Assembly: GCF_002897375.1 (NCBI RefSeq)
Contig: NZ_BFAG01000023.1
Coordinates: 1 to 39,514, forward strand
DNA: 39,514 nt
Origin: Deinococcus aerius
GTDB lineage: Bacteria; Deinococcota; Deinococci; Deinococcales; Deinococcaceae
Direction of reading: 5' to 3'
Within the stretch, counting starts at the first letter, position 1; every line of letters starts with the position of its first letter. The notes under the pieces are model-generated. The model had not been told where the DNA came from. It saw only the letters and a list, made by a program, of their open reading frames with translations, and did not search any database. A program made the position numbers and the translations under genes. This document shows, piece by piece, positions 22,864 through 30,756 of the stretch.

Positions 22864-24020
22864 TCGACGAATTCGCCGTGTTCGACCTGCTGACCCCCGA
22901 CGAGCGCCTCATCCGCGAGAGTGTGCGCTCGTTCTGTGACGCCGAACTCCTGCCCCACATCGCCGACTGGTGGGACAGCGGCGAGCTGCCTGTGAGGGAC
23001 GTGATGCGCCAGTTCGGGGGGATGGGTTTGCTGGGCCCCACGACGCCGGAGGAATACGGCGGCGCGGGCACCTCCTACAGCGCGTACGGCGCGATGATGT
23101 ACGAGCTGGAACGGGTGGACAGCGGCCTGCGGAGTGCCGCCAGCGTGCAGGGCAGCCTCGTCATGTTCCCGATCTACAGCTACGGGAGCGAGGAGCAGAA
23201 ATGGAAGTACCTCCCCGGCCTCGCCTCCGGCGAACTGATCGGCTGCTTCGGCCTCACCGAGCCCGACGGCGGCTCCGACCCGGGGGCAATGCGGACCCGC
23301 GCCCGGCGTGACGGCAACGAGTACGTGCTCAACGGCAACAAGATGTGGATCACCAACTCCCCGGTCGCCGACTTCGCCGTGGTGTGGGCCAAGGACGAGG
23401 AGGGCGTGGTGCGCGGCTTTATCGTGCCGACCGACGCGCCCGGCTTCTCCGCCCCCAAGATCACCCGCAAGATGAGCCTGCGCGCCTCGGTGACCGGGGA
23501 GATCGTGCTGGAGGACTGCCGGATTCCGGCCGCGAACCTGCTGCCGGGCTCGGGGGGCCTCAAGTCCCCCCTCTCCTGCCTGACCTCGGCCCGCTTCGGG
23601 ATCGCCTGGGGGGCGATGGGGGCGCTGGAGGCGATGCTGCGGGCGGCGCTCGACTACACCGGGAGCCGCACGACCTTCGGCAAGCCCATCGCGGGTCGGC
23701 AACTCGTGCAGGACAAGCTGGTCAGGATGGCGACCGACCATTCGACGGGGCTGCTGCTCGCGTGGCGGCTGGGGCAGTTGAAAGACGCGGGCCGGATGAA
23801 CTACGCGCAGGTCAGCTACGCCAAGCGCAACAACGTGCGGGTGGCGCTGAACGGCGCCCGCCTCGCCCGGGAGATGCTGGGCGGCAACGGCATCACCACC
23901 GAGTACCCGGTGATCCGCCACATGCTCAACCTGGAGACGGTGGACACCTATGAGGGCACGCACGACATCCACACCCTGATCGTCGGGCGGCACCTGACGG
24001 GGGTGGGGGCACTGGAGTAG
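22860..24020 (+). CDS. gcdH: Acyl-CoA dehydrogenase, probable glutaryl-CoA dehydrogenase
   Basis: 386-residue FAD enzyme. RSAASVQGSLVMFPIYSYGSEEQKWKYLPGLASGELIGCFGLTEPDGGSDP (about residues 82-133) and MWITNSPVADFAVVWAK follow the glutaryl-CoA dehydrogenase pattern closely, and the catalytic Glu365 lies in VDTYEGTHDIHTLIVGR. The enzyme oxidises and decarboxylates glutaryl-CoA to crotonyl-CoA, with electrons passing to ETF, in lysine/tryptophan-derived or dietary glutarate breakdown. The start ATG overlaps the CoA-transferase stop (ATGA), so the two proteins are made together. The open frame extends far upstream inside the CoA-transferase gene, but that stretch is only a G+C-driven shadow. The RNase H-fold gene begins 7 bp downstream. 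Confidence 0.9.
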   Translation: MIDEFAVFDLLTPDERLIRESVRSFCDAELLPHIADWWDSGELPVRDVMRQFGGMGLLGPTTPEEYGGAGTSYSAYGAMMYELERVDSGLRSAASVQGSLVMFPIYSYGSEEQKWKYLPGLASGELIGCFGLTEPDGGSDPGAMRTRARRDGNEYVLNGNKMWITNSPVADFAVVWAKDEEGVVRGFIVPTDAPGFSAPKITRKMSLRASVTGEIVLEDCRIPAANLLPGSGGLKSPLSCLTSARFGIAWGAMGALEAMLRAALDYTGSRTTFGKPIAGRQLVQDKLVRMATDHSTGLLLAWRLGQLKDAGRMNYAQVSYAKRNNVRVALNGARLAREMLGGNGITTEYPVIRHMLNLETVDTYEGTHDIHTLIVGRHLTGVGALE

Positions 24021-24027
24021 CCCCAGC

Positions 24028-24900
24028 ATGGTAGGCGACTCACCGCGCCGACCCGTTCACCTGCGGCCCACTCTCCTCGCCCTGCATGAGGGGCGCGGGA
24101 TCGGCTACGAGCTGGACGGGGTGACCTACGGGCTCGTGTGGCCGGGCGCTGGAGAGCCGGGGGAGGCAGAGGCCACCCGGGTCGCCCTCCTCCACGCCGC
24201 CGCGCTCGACCTGCGGCAGGTTGAGGTGCAACCGCCCACCCCCGTCCCGGCGGAAAGCCCTGGGGGGATGGGGTTTGCGCTCAGCGCCCAGGCAGGAGAC
24301 CCCGCGAGGGCTCTTCAGGCTGCCCGGCTCGCCCTGGCCCTGGCGCGGCTGGCAGACGGGCAGAGCCTCTCGGCGGAAGAACGCGGGGGGCTGTGCCAGG
24401 AACACGGCCCCCCAACCACACGTGAAGTCATCCTGCATGCCGACGGCAGCGCCGACAAGGGGGACGGCAGCCTCAGCGTGGGCTACACCCTGAATGGCAG
24501 GCCCTACGCCGCCTTTCTGGGCGAACGGGGCCACGAGTACCTGGCCGAGCGGGAGGCGATCCGGCTGGCACTCACCCACGCCCGGCTGCTGGGCTACGAA
24601 CGGTTCCGGGTCCTCAGCGACCACCGCTTCCACGTGCGCCGCTACGCCGAGAACCTCGTCCACCGGGGGCGCCGCAAGTCGGGCTCGCTGGAGCGGCTGG
24701 ACGCCCTGGTGGACGACCTCGGGCCTGCCGTCTCCTTCGAGTACACCGGGACGAGCGCGACCGACGCCCCGCACCGCCTGGCCGTCCACGCCCGGGCGCT
24801 GCACCGGCTGGCCTTGGGGCAGCCCCCCTCCCGTTCGCAGGCCGTGGCGCTCCGGCGGGTGCATTTCGCGCGCCGGGTGGGAGGCGGGGTGCTGTACTGA
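24028..24900 (+). CDS. Two-repeat RNase H-fold protein, one half degenerate
   Basis: 290-residue protein. The C-terminal half (about 130-265) has an RNase HI-type active site: HADGSA (D139), AEREAIRLAL (E174), VLSDHRF, and a last acidic/His segment ATDAPHRLAVHA. The N-terminal half (about 15-75) clearly repeats its middle: GIGYELDGVTYGLVW...AEATRVALLHAAALDLRQVEV matches SVGYTLNGRPYAAFL...AEREAIRLALTHARLLGYERFRV, but the first Asp and the VLSD Asp are absent. So an ancestral domain appears to have duplicated and the first copy lost catalysis. It may cut RNA:DNA hybrids or act on structured RNA. It lies 7 bp after gcdH, probably in the same transcript, without a visible Shine-Dalgarno. Family name unknown. 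Confidence 0.7.
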   Translation: MVGDSPRRPVHLRPTLLALHEGRGIGYELDGVTYGLVWPGAGEPGEAEATRVALLHAAALDLRQVEVQPPTPVPAESPGGMGFALSAQAGDPARALQAARLALALARLADGQSLSAEERGGLCQEHGPPTTREVILHADGSADKGDGSLSVGYTLNGRPYAAFLGERGHEYLAEREAIRLALTHARLLGYERFRVLSDHRFHVRRYAENLVHRGRRKSGSLERLDALVDDLGPAVSFEYTGTSATDAPHRLAVHARALHRLALGQPPSRSQAVALRRVHFARRVGGGVLY

Positions 24901-24910
24901 GGACGCTGGA

Positions 24911-25504
24911 CTACCCCACCCGCCCCACCTCCCGCCCGTCCCGGAACTGGTGCACGGCGGTGTGGTCGCCCCCCTCCGTCACGCCCAGTTCGACGAGCAG
25001 GCCCACGGCGTACCGGAACAGTCCCTGTTCGCCGGGCAGCGTGTACCGCTGGAGTTTCTCCTTGGCGTCCAGCACGCTGCCCCAGCCGCGGGCGTCGCCC
25101 AGCAGCCGCACCTCGACCACCAGCACGTTGAGGTGGTTCTCCTCGCGGTAGTGGACGATGATGTCGGGGTAGGCGCCCGTGACGGTCTGGGTGGCGGCCT
25201 CGGCCTCGGGCTCGCTCAGGCCCTGGCGGATCAGGTTGCGGCGCAGGTCCCGCTGGCGGGGGCGGCTCATGTAGGGAAAGTCGTAGGTCGGCTCGTCGAC
25301 CCGGCTGTTGCGGCTGTACTCGCAGTCGGTGTGAAAGCCCGGAAACTGCCGCTCCAGGTACACCGCGAGCCGGTGGACGAGGCTTTTGGGGTTGAGCTTG
25401 CGCTCAATCAGCAGGCGGTCGAACGCCCACAGGTCGGCGAGTGCCCTCTGGGACCGCTGGAGGATGACTTCTTCCTCGGGACACTGGAGCACCACGGGCG
25501 GCAT
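24911..25504 (-). CDS. Uncharacterised protein with PD-(D/E)XK-like motif
   Basis: 197-residue protein I do not recognise by name. The C-terminal half contains [27 protein letters not shown] (about residues 125-151), with the spacing of a PD-(D/E)XK nuclease core (PD...x...ExK), except that the lysine is arginine. A helical N-terminal part (about 1-70) with [34 protein letters not shown] precedes it. If active it would be a small endonuclease-like protein; the Lys-to-Arg change makes loss of catalysis possible. ATG 25502-25504 is chosen since residues upstream are basic and low-complexity. It is convergent with the RNase H-fold gene, 10 bp apart. Confidence in a real gene is fair, in function low. 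Confidence 0.55.
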   Translation of the reverse strand: MPPVVLQCPEEEVILQRSQRALADLWAFDRLLIERKLNPKSLVHRLAVYLERQFPGFHTDCEYSRNSRVDEPTYDFPYMSRPRQRDLRRNLIRQGLSEPEAEAATQTVTGAYPDIIVHYREENHLNVLVVEVRLLGDARGWGSVLDAKEKLQRYTLPGEQGLFRYAVGLLVELGVTEGGDHTAVHQFRDGREVGRVG

Positions 25505-25637
25505 GGGCCAGCGTAGCCGAGGTGGTGCCCGGGCGTGCAACCGGGGGTTGGACAGGCTCGGCGCGGGGAACGCCGGTACAACCGGGCCAGCGGTGCCCCG
25601 GCCCCCCGCCCGGCCCGTTCGGACTCCTGACAGAGCC

Positions 25638-25710
25638 CGTCACGCTGAGCTGCGCGCGAGGCACCGCCTACCTGGCATCCTGGGACCCTTCACCTGCGCT
25701 CAGGGTGACG
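25638..25710. repeat. 73-bp inverted-repeat element
   Basis: The ends CGTCACGCTGAGC (25638-25650) and GCTCAGGGTGACG (25698-25710) are inverted copies with 12 of 13 matches. They enclose GCATCCTGGGACCCTTCACCTG. The right end resembles the GTCA-CTGAGC-GAAGGATC type of dispersed intergenic repeat found in many bacteria. The gap 25505-25758 holds no gene. Confidence 0.65.
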
Positions 25711-25758
25711 CCGCTGCTTGTGAGGTCGGTGATGATCGGCGGCCCGCCACCCGGCGTC

Positions 25759-26673
25759 TCACCACCACCCGCGCCGCTTGAAGTAGTACGCCAGCAGGCC
25801 GCCGACGAGCAGGAAAGACCCCCAGGCGAAGGCGTAGCCGTAGCGCCACGACAACTCGGGGATGAGGTGGAAGTTCATGCCCCACACGCCCGCCAGAAAG
25901 GTCAGGGGCAGGAAGATCACGCTCACGGCGGTCAGGGTCCGCATCACCTCGTTCATGCGCTGGCTCTGGAGGTTCAGGTGCAGGTCGAGCAGGCTGGTCA
26001 GGAAGTCGCGCAGACCGTCCAGGCGGCTCGACACCCGGCTGAAGGAGTCCTGCACGTCGCGGTAGCGCACGAGGTCGGCGGCGGTGCCGTCGGCGTGGCG
26101 GGCGAACAGGGCGACGGCCTCGCGGGCGTCCCCGCCGAGGCGGCGGGCCTGGGCGAGCAGGTGCTTGAGGTCGAACACCTGCCCGACCGGGTTGGCGCGC
26201 ACATTGGTGAAGACCCGCTCCTCCAGCTCCTCCACCCGCAATTCCAGGGCGTCGGCGAGGACGAAAAAGGTGTCCGCCGTCTGGTCGAGCAGTTCGTACA
26301 CGACCTCGGGCGCCGTATTCACGCTCTCGCGGCCCACCAGGGTCCAGACCGCCTCCAGCGCCCGCGTGCCCCCGCTGCTGAGGGTGAGGACCGACCCCGC
26401 AAACAGAAAGAGGCTGACGCGCTCGGTGAATTCCTCGCACTCCACCGGCTGCGCGAAGGACCGGATGGTGATGAAGGCGTGCTCGGGGTAGGCCTCCGCC
26501 CGGCTCCAGTGGCCGCGTTCCAGCGCGTCCTCCAGCGCGAGGCGGTTGAGGGGAAAGGCCGAGCGCAACCGGGCGAGTTCCGGCTCGGTGACGGCCTGCG
26601 CGTCCACCCACACACCCTCGGTTTCGCCCTGCCAGTCGAGGTCAGTGCCGCTCAGGGTCTTGGCGCGAATCAT
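25759..26673 (-). CDS. corA: CorA-type magnesium/divalent cation channel
   Basis: 304-residue inner-membrane channel for Mg2+ (some members carry Co2+, Ni2+ or Zn2+). A large cytosolic domain (1-240), rich in charged residues and ending in a long helix ([39 protein letters not shown] span), precedes two C-terminal membrane helices: [19 protein letters not shown] and [19 protein letters not shown]. The selectivity motif GMN is at 265-267, preceded by VW instead of the usual VY. The basic C-terminus KRRGWW is typical. The start is ATG 26671-26673, with TACGAT 6 nt upstream (leaderless type). It is divergent from fluC. Confidence 0.95.
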   Translation of the reverse strand: MIRAKTLSGTDLDWQGETEGVWVDAQAVTEPELARLRSAFPLNRLALEDALERGHWSRAEAYPEHAFITIRSFAQPVECEEFTERVSLFLFAGSVLTLSSGGTRALEAVWTLVGRESVNTAPEVVYELLDQTADTFFVLADALELRVEELEERVFTNVRANPVGQVFDLKHLLAQARRLGGDAREAVALFARHADGTAADLVRYRDVQDSFSRVSSRLDGLRDFLTSLLDLHLNLQSQRMNEVMRTLTAVSVIFLPLTFLAGVWGMNFHLIPELSWRYGYAFAWGSFLLVGGLLAYYFKRRGWW

Positions 26674-26679
26674 GGACGA

Positions 26680-26685
26680 ATCGTA
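26680..26685 (-). promoter_or_regulatory. Leaderless-type -10 box of corA
   Basis: TACGAT on the minus strand, 6 nt before the corA ATG. Confidence 0.55.
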
Positions 26686-26724
26686 GAGCGTGGGGCGCGG
26701 GACGTGGACCGGGCGACGCTCCCC

Positions 26725-26730
26725 TATCCT
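26725..26730 (+). promoter_or_regulatory. Leaderless-type -10 box of fluC-xseA
   Basis: TATCCT, 7 nt before GTG 26738. No fluoride riboswitch fits in the 64 bp between corA and fluC. Confidence 0.55.
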
Positions 26731-26737
26731 GTCTCCC

Positions 26738-27114
26738 GTGAGCGGCGGGCTGTGGCTGTGGTTGATGCTGGGGGGAGCGGCGGGGGCCGTGTGCCGTCAG
26801 GGGGTGGTGCTGGCCCTCGCGCCCCTCGTCCTGCGGACCGGGTTCCCGCTGGCGGTGCTCCTGATCAACGTGCTGGGCTCCTTTCTCCTGGGCCTGACCG
26901 TGGCGCTCGTTGGGCGCGGCGTGTGGCCGGAGGCGGTGCGGGTGGCCTTCGGCACCGGGGTGCTGGGCGCCTTCACGACCTTCTCGACCTTCAGCGTGGA
27001 GGTAGACACGCTGCTGGGCCGGGGCGCGGTCGGCCTCGCCGCGCTCTACGCGGGGCTGAGCGTGGGCCTGGGCGTCCTCGCGGCGGTGCTGGGCCGGCAC
27101 CTGGGGGCGAGGCT

Positions 27115-27118
<4 letters not shown>
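26738..27118 (+). CDS. crcB: Fluoride channel FluC/CrcB
   Basis: 126-residue four-helix membrane protein that exports fluoride as a dual-topology dimer. Family marks are [12 protein letters not shown] near the N-terminus, the conserved Asn of [12 protein letters not shown], and [21 protein letters not shown] with the sodium/fluoride-lining TTFSTFS. Length fits the family. GTG 26738 is chosen because an in-frame GTG further upstream would add a non-membrane, Arg-rich stretch, and because the -10 box lies 7 nt away. Its stop overlaps xseA as ATGA. The pairing with an exonuclease subunit has no obvious functional link. Confidence 0.92.
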
Positions 27119-28335
<1,217 letters not shown>

Positions 28336-28463
28336 GGAGGGGTTGGGAGAGAGTCCTGATGCCGAACAGGATGCGGGTGCGGAGGTGGGCGTTGCCCCGC
28401 TCCTGGCGCTATGCCAGTCCCTGGAGGGCAAGCTGGCGCTTGCTTCCTTCCCCCCTATGCAAG

Positions 28464-28484
28464 CCTCCCCCACAAGGGGGGAGG
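28464..28484. repeat. Intergenic palindrome, CCTCCCCC family
   Basis: CCTCCCCC (28464-28471), ACAA, then GGGGGGAGG (28476-28484). The same arms occur at 17848-17868. Confidence 0.7.
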
Positions 28485-28774
28485 AGGAACAGTGCCGAGG
28501 CTTTTGCTTCTCAAAACCGTCTCCTGTGGACGGCCCATTCCCCCAAGCGGCTCGCGCTCGCACCGCCTTCACCCCGCCTTGCTCGCGCAGCGAGACGGTG
28601 GGCCCGTAGCTCAGGATGCAGCAAGATCAAACCTTGCGCGCGGAGAGTAGCGGCCACAGGCGCAGCGGGCGAGCCCCTTGCCCAGCGCAGCGCCGCTCCC
28701 CCTCCACCGAGAAGAGAGACACGTGAGTGGACTGAGCGTCAACGCGCGGGCCGCCCCGCGCGGCGGAGTCGTCG

Positions 28775-28794
28775 CCCCCTCTGGGGGGAGGGGG
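28775..28794. repeat. Intergenic palindrome, CCCCCTC family
   Basis: CCCCCTC (28775-28781) / GAGGGGG (28788-28794), followed by CTGGGGGGTGGGGG. Confidence 0.6.
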
Positions 28795-28891
28795 CTGGGG
28801 GGTGGGGGTAACCCGCAGCAAGACCCCCTGCCCCTCAGCTCACCCTCCGTACGTCTCCGTCACGCTCCCCGGCCCCCTGAAAACTCGGCCC

Positions 28892-30658
28892 TCAGGGCTG
28901 ATACGTCTTCCGCACCCCCCCGAAGCCCGCCTGTGGCCGGGTGGGATAGAAGACCAGGCTGATGGGCAAACTACTCCCGCTGGCAGGCACAAAATCAATG
29001 TCTAACCGGTCCGACTGTGCGCGCCACAGCAACACAGGCTGGTCGGGCGTGAGCGCATTCCCGCTGCGGGGCAGCTTGATCGTCTGGGAGACCGGGCCGT
29101 CCTCGATATTCATGGCGCCCCGGTACAGCCCCCCGCGCGGGCTGAAGGCGACGGCGGTTCCGCCCGCCCCGTACACCTGGAGGTCATACAGGACGCCGTA
29201 ATTGCCCAGCAACCGCTGGGGACGGCCCGTCAGCCGGTCCACACCGTCCAGCGCCGGGTCCACCCGCCCGTCCCCGATCACCAGCCGGGCGGGGAGCGAG
29301 GCGAGGTTCACCCGCAGGGACCGCACGGCGTTCGGGAAGGTGCCTCGCTGGTGCCGCTCGTCGGGCTGGAGGTAGGGAATCTGCTGCACGACCTGCGCGG
29401 TGGCGGGCAGGCCCTCCTCCAGCATCACGAAGGTGAGTTCCACCCGCCCCGAGGCCGTCAGGTCCTGCATGACGTTCACACCGCTGCCGGGGTTCAGGGT
29501 GGGGCTGGCGTACACGGCGGCGCTCTGCCCGGGTGCGAGGTTCAGGACATGGCCGCCCGCGCTGGCGAAGTAGTCCAGCAGGGTGACCTGCCCCAGCAAC
29601 CCCTCGATGCGGGTGGGAGCCGTCTCGCCCAGCCGCTCGGTGCGGACCTCGACCGCCCGGCCCTCGACGTTGCGCGCCAGGATGTACAGGCGGGCGGGGC
29701 GGCCCAGCGCGTTGAGGTGGTAGGCGAGCAGCCGTGCCCGCCCGGACACCGTGTCCTGGTACAGCACGCCGCTCTGGGTGGGGGCCTCGGGGCTGTCGCT
29801 GAAGAGCAGCGGGTAGCTCGGGCCGGGCACGGGCAGGGCGGTCAGGGCGGGGTAGCCGGAGACCAGCGGGTCGGCGAAGCGGTCGCCGGGCTCGGCGTAC
29901 TTCAGGGCGTAGCTCAGCGGGGTATCGACCGCCGCGCCCTGCACCTGGATGGTGCGGCTGTAGGGCTGGCTCTGGAGGCCCCGGCTGTTCGTGACCTGGA
30001 GGGTGACCGTGTACGTGCCCGGCTGGAAGTAGGCGTCCTGCCGCCCCGTCCACTTGCGGCTCGTGATGTCCGCGCCGTCGGGGTCGAAGGGGTAGTCGGT
30101 GAAGATGATCCGCTCGCCCGGCGCGTACACCGTCTTGTCGGTGGAGAAGCGGGCCTGCGGGGCCAGGGGATTGCCCCCCTCGCGCAGCGCGGTCAGGGTG
30201 ACGGTGCGCCCCCCGTCGTCCACATTGAGGTTGGCCCCCAGCGCGTCGGCGAGGAGCCGGACCCCGACGTAGACCGTGGTGTCCACCGTGGCGACGTTCC
30301 CCCCGGGCTGGGACACGCCCCCCAGCGTGGCGCTGCCCGCCGCCGGGTCCACCGTCAGGCGTCCGAGCCCCATCTGCCCGCCCGTCTCCGTCAGGGTCTG
30401 GCCCAGCAGCGCGGCGGTCTCGCGCAGGGGCAGCATGAGGCGCCCGTTCACCAGCCGCGGCGGCGCGAGGTACCGCACGGGCTGGCCGTTGAGCGAGGCC
30501 GCCGTCTGGTCGGTCGAGACGGTGAGCTGCACCGCCCCCAGGGCGGCGGCGGGTGCGGCCCCCAGGGCCAGGGCGGCGAGCAACAGGCGGCCAGACGCAA
30601 GAAGGCCTCGGGGGCGGGGCACGCGGGGGGGGTTGGGAAGAAGGCGGGGCACCGGCAT
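28892..30658 (-). CDS. Secreted protein with copper-amine-oxidase-N and PKD-like domains
   Basis: 588-residue exported protein. A long signal region (about 1-42, with SGRLLLAALALGAAPAAALGA) is followed by a copper amine oxidase N-terminal-type domain (about 43-155): LNGQPVRYLAPPRLVNGRLMLPLRETAALLG and a second half VDTTVYVGVRLLADALGANLNVDDGGRTVTLTAL. Next comes a PKD-like Ig fold (about 165-235; FDPDGADITSRKWTG...YTVTLQVTNSRGLQS). The remaining ~350 residues are a beta-rich region I cannot assign. Such N-domains are wall- or surface-binding modules, not the oxidase itself. ATG 30656-30658 has a CATACT box 7 nt upstream, and the gene lies 98 bp after the TPR gene. It is likely a cell-envelope protein; exact role unknown. 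Confidence 0.75.
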   Translation of the reverse strand: MPVPRLLPNPPRVPRPRGLLASGRLLLAALALGAAPAAALGAVQLTVSTDQTAASLNGQPVRYLAPPRLVNGRLMLPLRETAALLGQTLTETGGQMGLGRLTVDPAAGSATLGGVSQPGGNVATVDTTVYVGVRLLADALGANLNVDDGGRTVTLTALREGGNPLAPQARFSTDKTVYAPGERIIFTDYPFDPDGADITSRKWTGRQDAYFQPGTYTVTLQVTNSRGLQSQPYSRTIQVQGAAVDTPLSYALKYAEPGDRFADPLVSGYPALTALPVPGPSYPLLFSDSPEAPTQSGVLYQDTVSGRARLLAYHLNALGRPARLYILARNVEGRAVEVRTERLGETAPTRIEGLLGQVTLLDYFASAGGHVLNLAPGQSAAVYASPTLNPGSGVNVMQDLTASGRVELTFVMLEEGLPATAQVVQQIPYLQPDERHQRGTFPNAVRSLRVNLASLPARLVIGDGRVDPALDGVDRLTGRPQRLLGNYGVLYDLQVYGAGGTAVAFSPRGGLYRGAMNIEDGPVSQTIKLPRSGNALTPDQPVLLWRAQSDRLDIDFVPASGSSLPISLVFYPTRPQAGFGGVRKTYQP

Positions 30659-30665
30659 CCGGGGA

Positions 30666-30671
30666 AGTATG
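30666..30671 (-). promoter_or_regulatory. Weak leaderless-type -10 of the secreted protein gene
   Basis: CATACT on the minus strand, 7 nt before ATG, with CAGACA 18 bp further upstream as a possible -35. Confidence 0.35.
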
Positions 30672-30756
30672 CGGGCCGGAGCTGATCGTTGTCTGCCGGG
30701 TTTTGTCCCGGGGCGCCGTCCCTCAAGAAAGGATGATGGTCGAGGCAGCCCTCCCC

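Larger units (their letters stand above)
28336..28891. other. 556-bp gap without a gene, palindrome-rich
   Basis: No convincing coding frame is seen; short open frames here have low-complexity Pro/Arg/Ser translations. The gap contains palindromes CCTCCCCC/GGGGGAGG (28464-28484) and CCCCCTC/GAGGGGG (28775-28794) of the dispersed family, plus a GCTCGCGCAGCGAG hairpin near 28581. GGGCCCGTAGCTCAG (28600-28614) equals the first 15 bases of many tRNAs but does not extend into a cloverleaf. Confidence 0.6.

Noticed and set aside
26674..26737. Fluoride riboswitch ahead of crcB
   Set aside because: Only 64 bp separate corA and crcB, and the crcB start lies 7 nt after a -10 box, leaving no room for the aptamer.
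25522..27114. Upstream extension of the xseA frame
   Set aside because: It runs antisense to corA and through crcB; the ATG at 27115 overlapping the crcB stop gives a normal xseA.
28343..28609. 88-codon open frame after xseA
   Set aside because: It spans a dispersed palindrome, has low-complexity translation and lacks a ribosome-binding site or -10 box.
28600..28680. GGGCCCGTAGCTCAG looks like the 5' end of a tRNA
   Set aside because: No D-arm closing GAGC, no anticodon or T arm, and no CGGGCCC acceptor partner follow. At most a 15-base coincidence or remnant.
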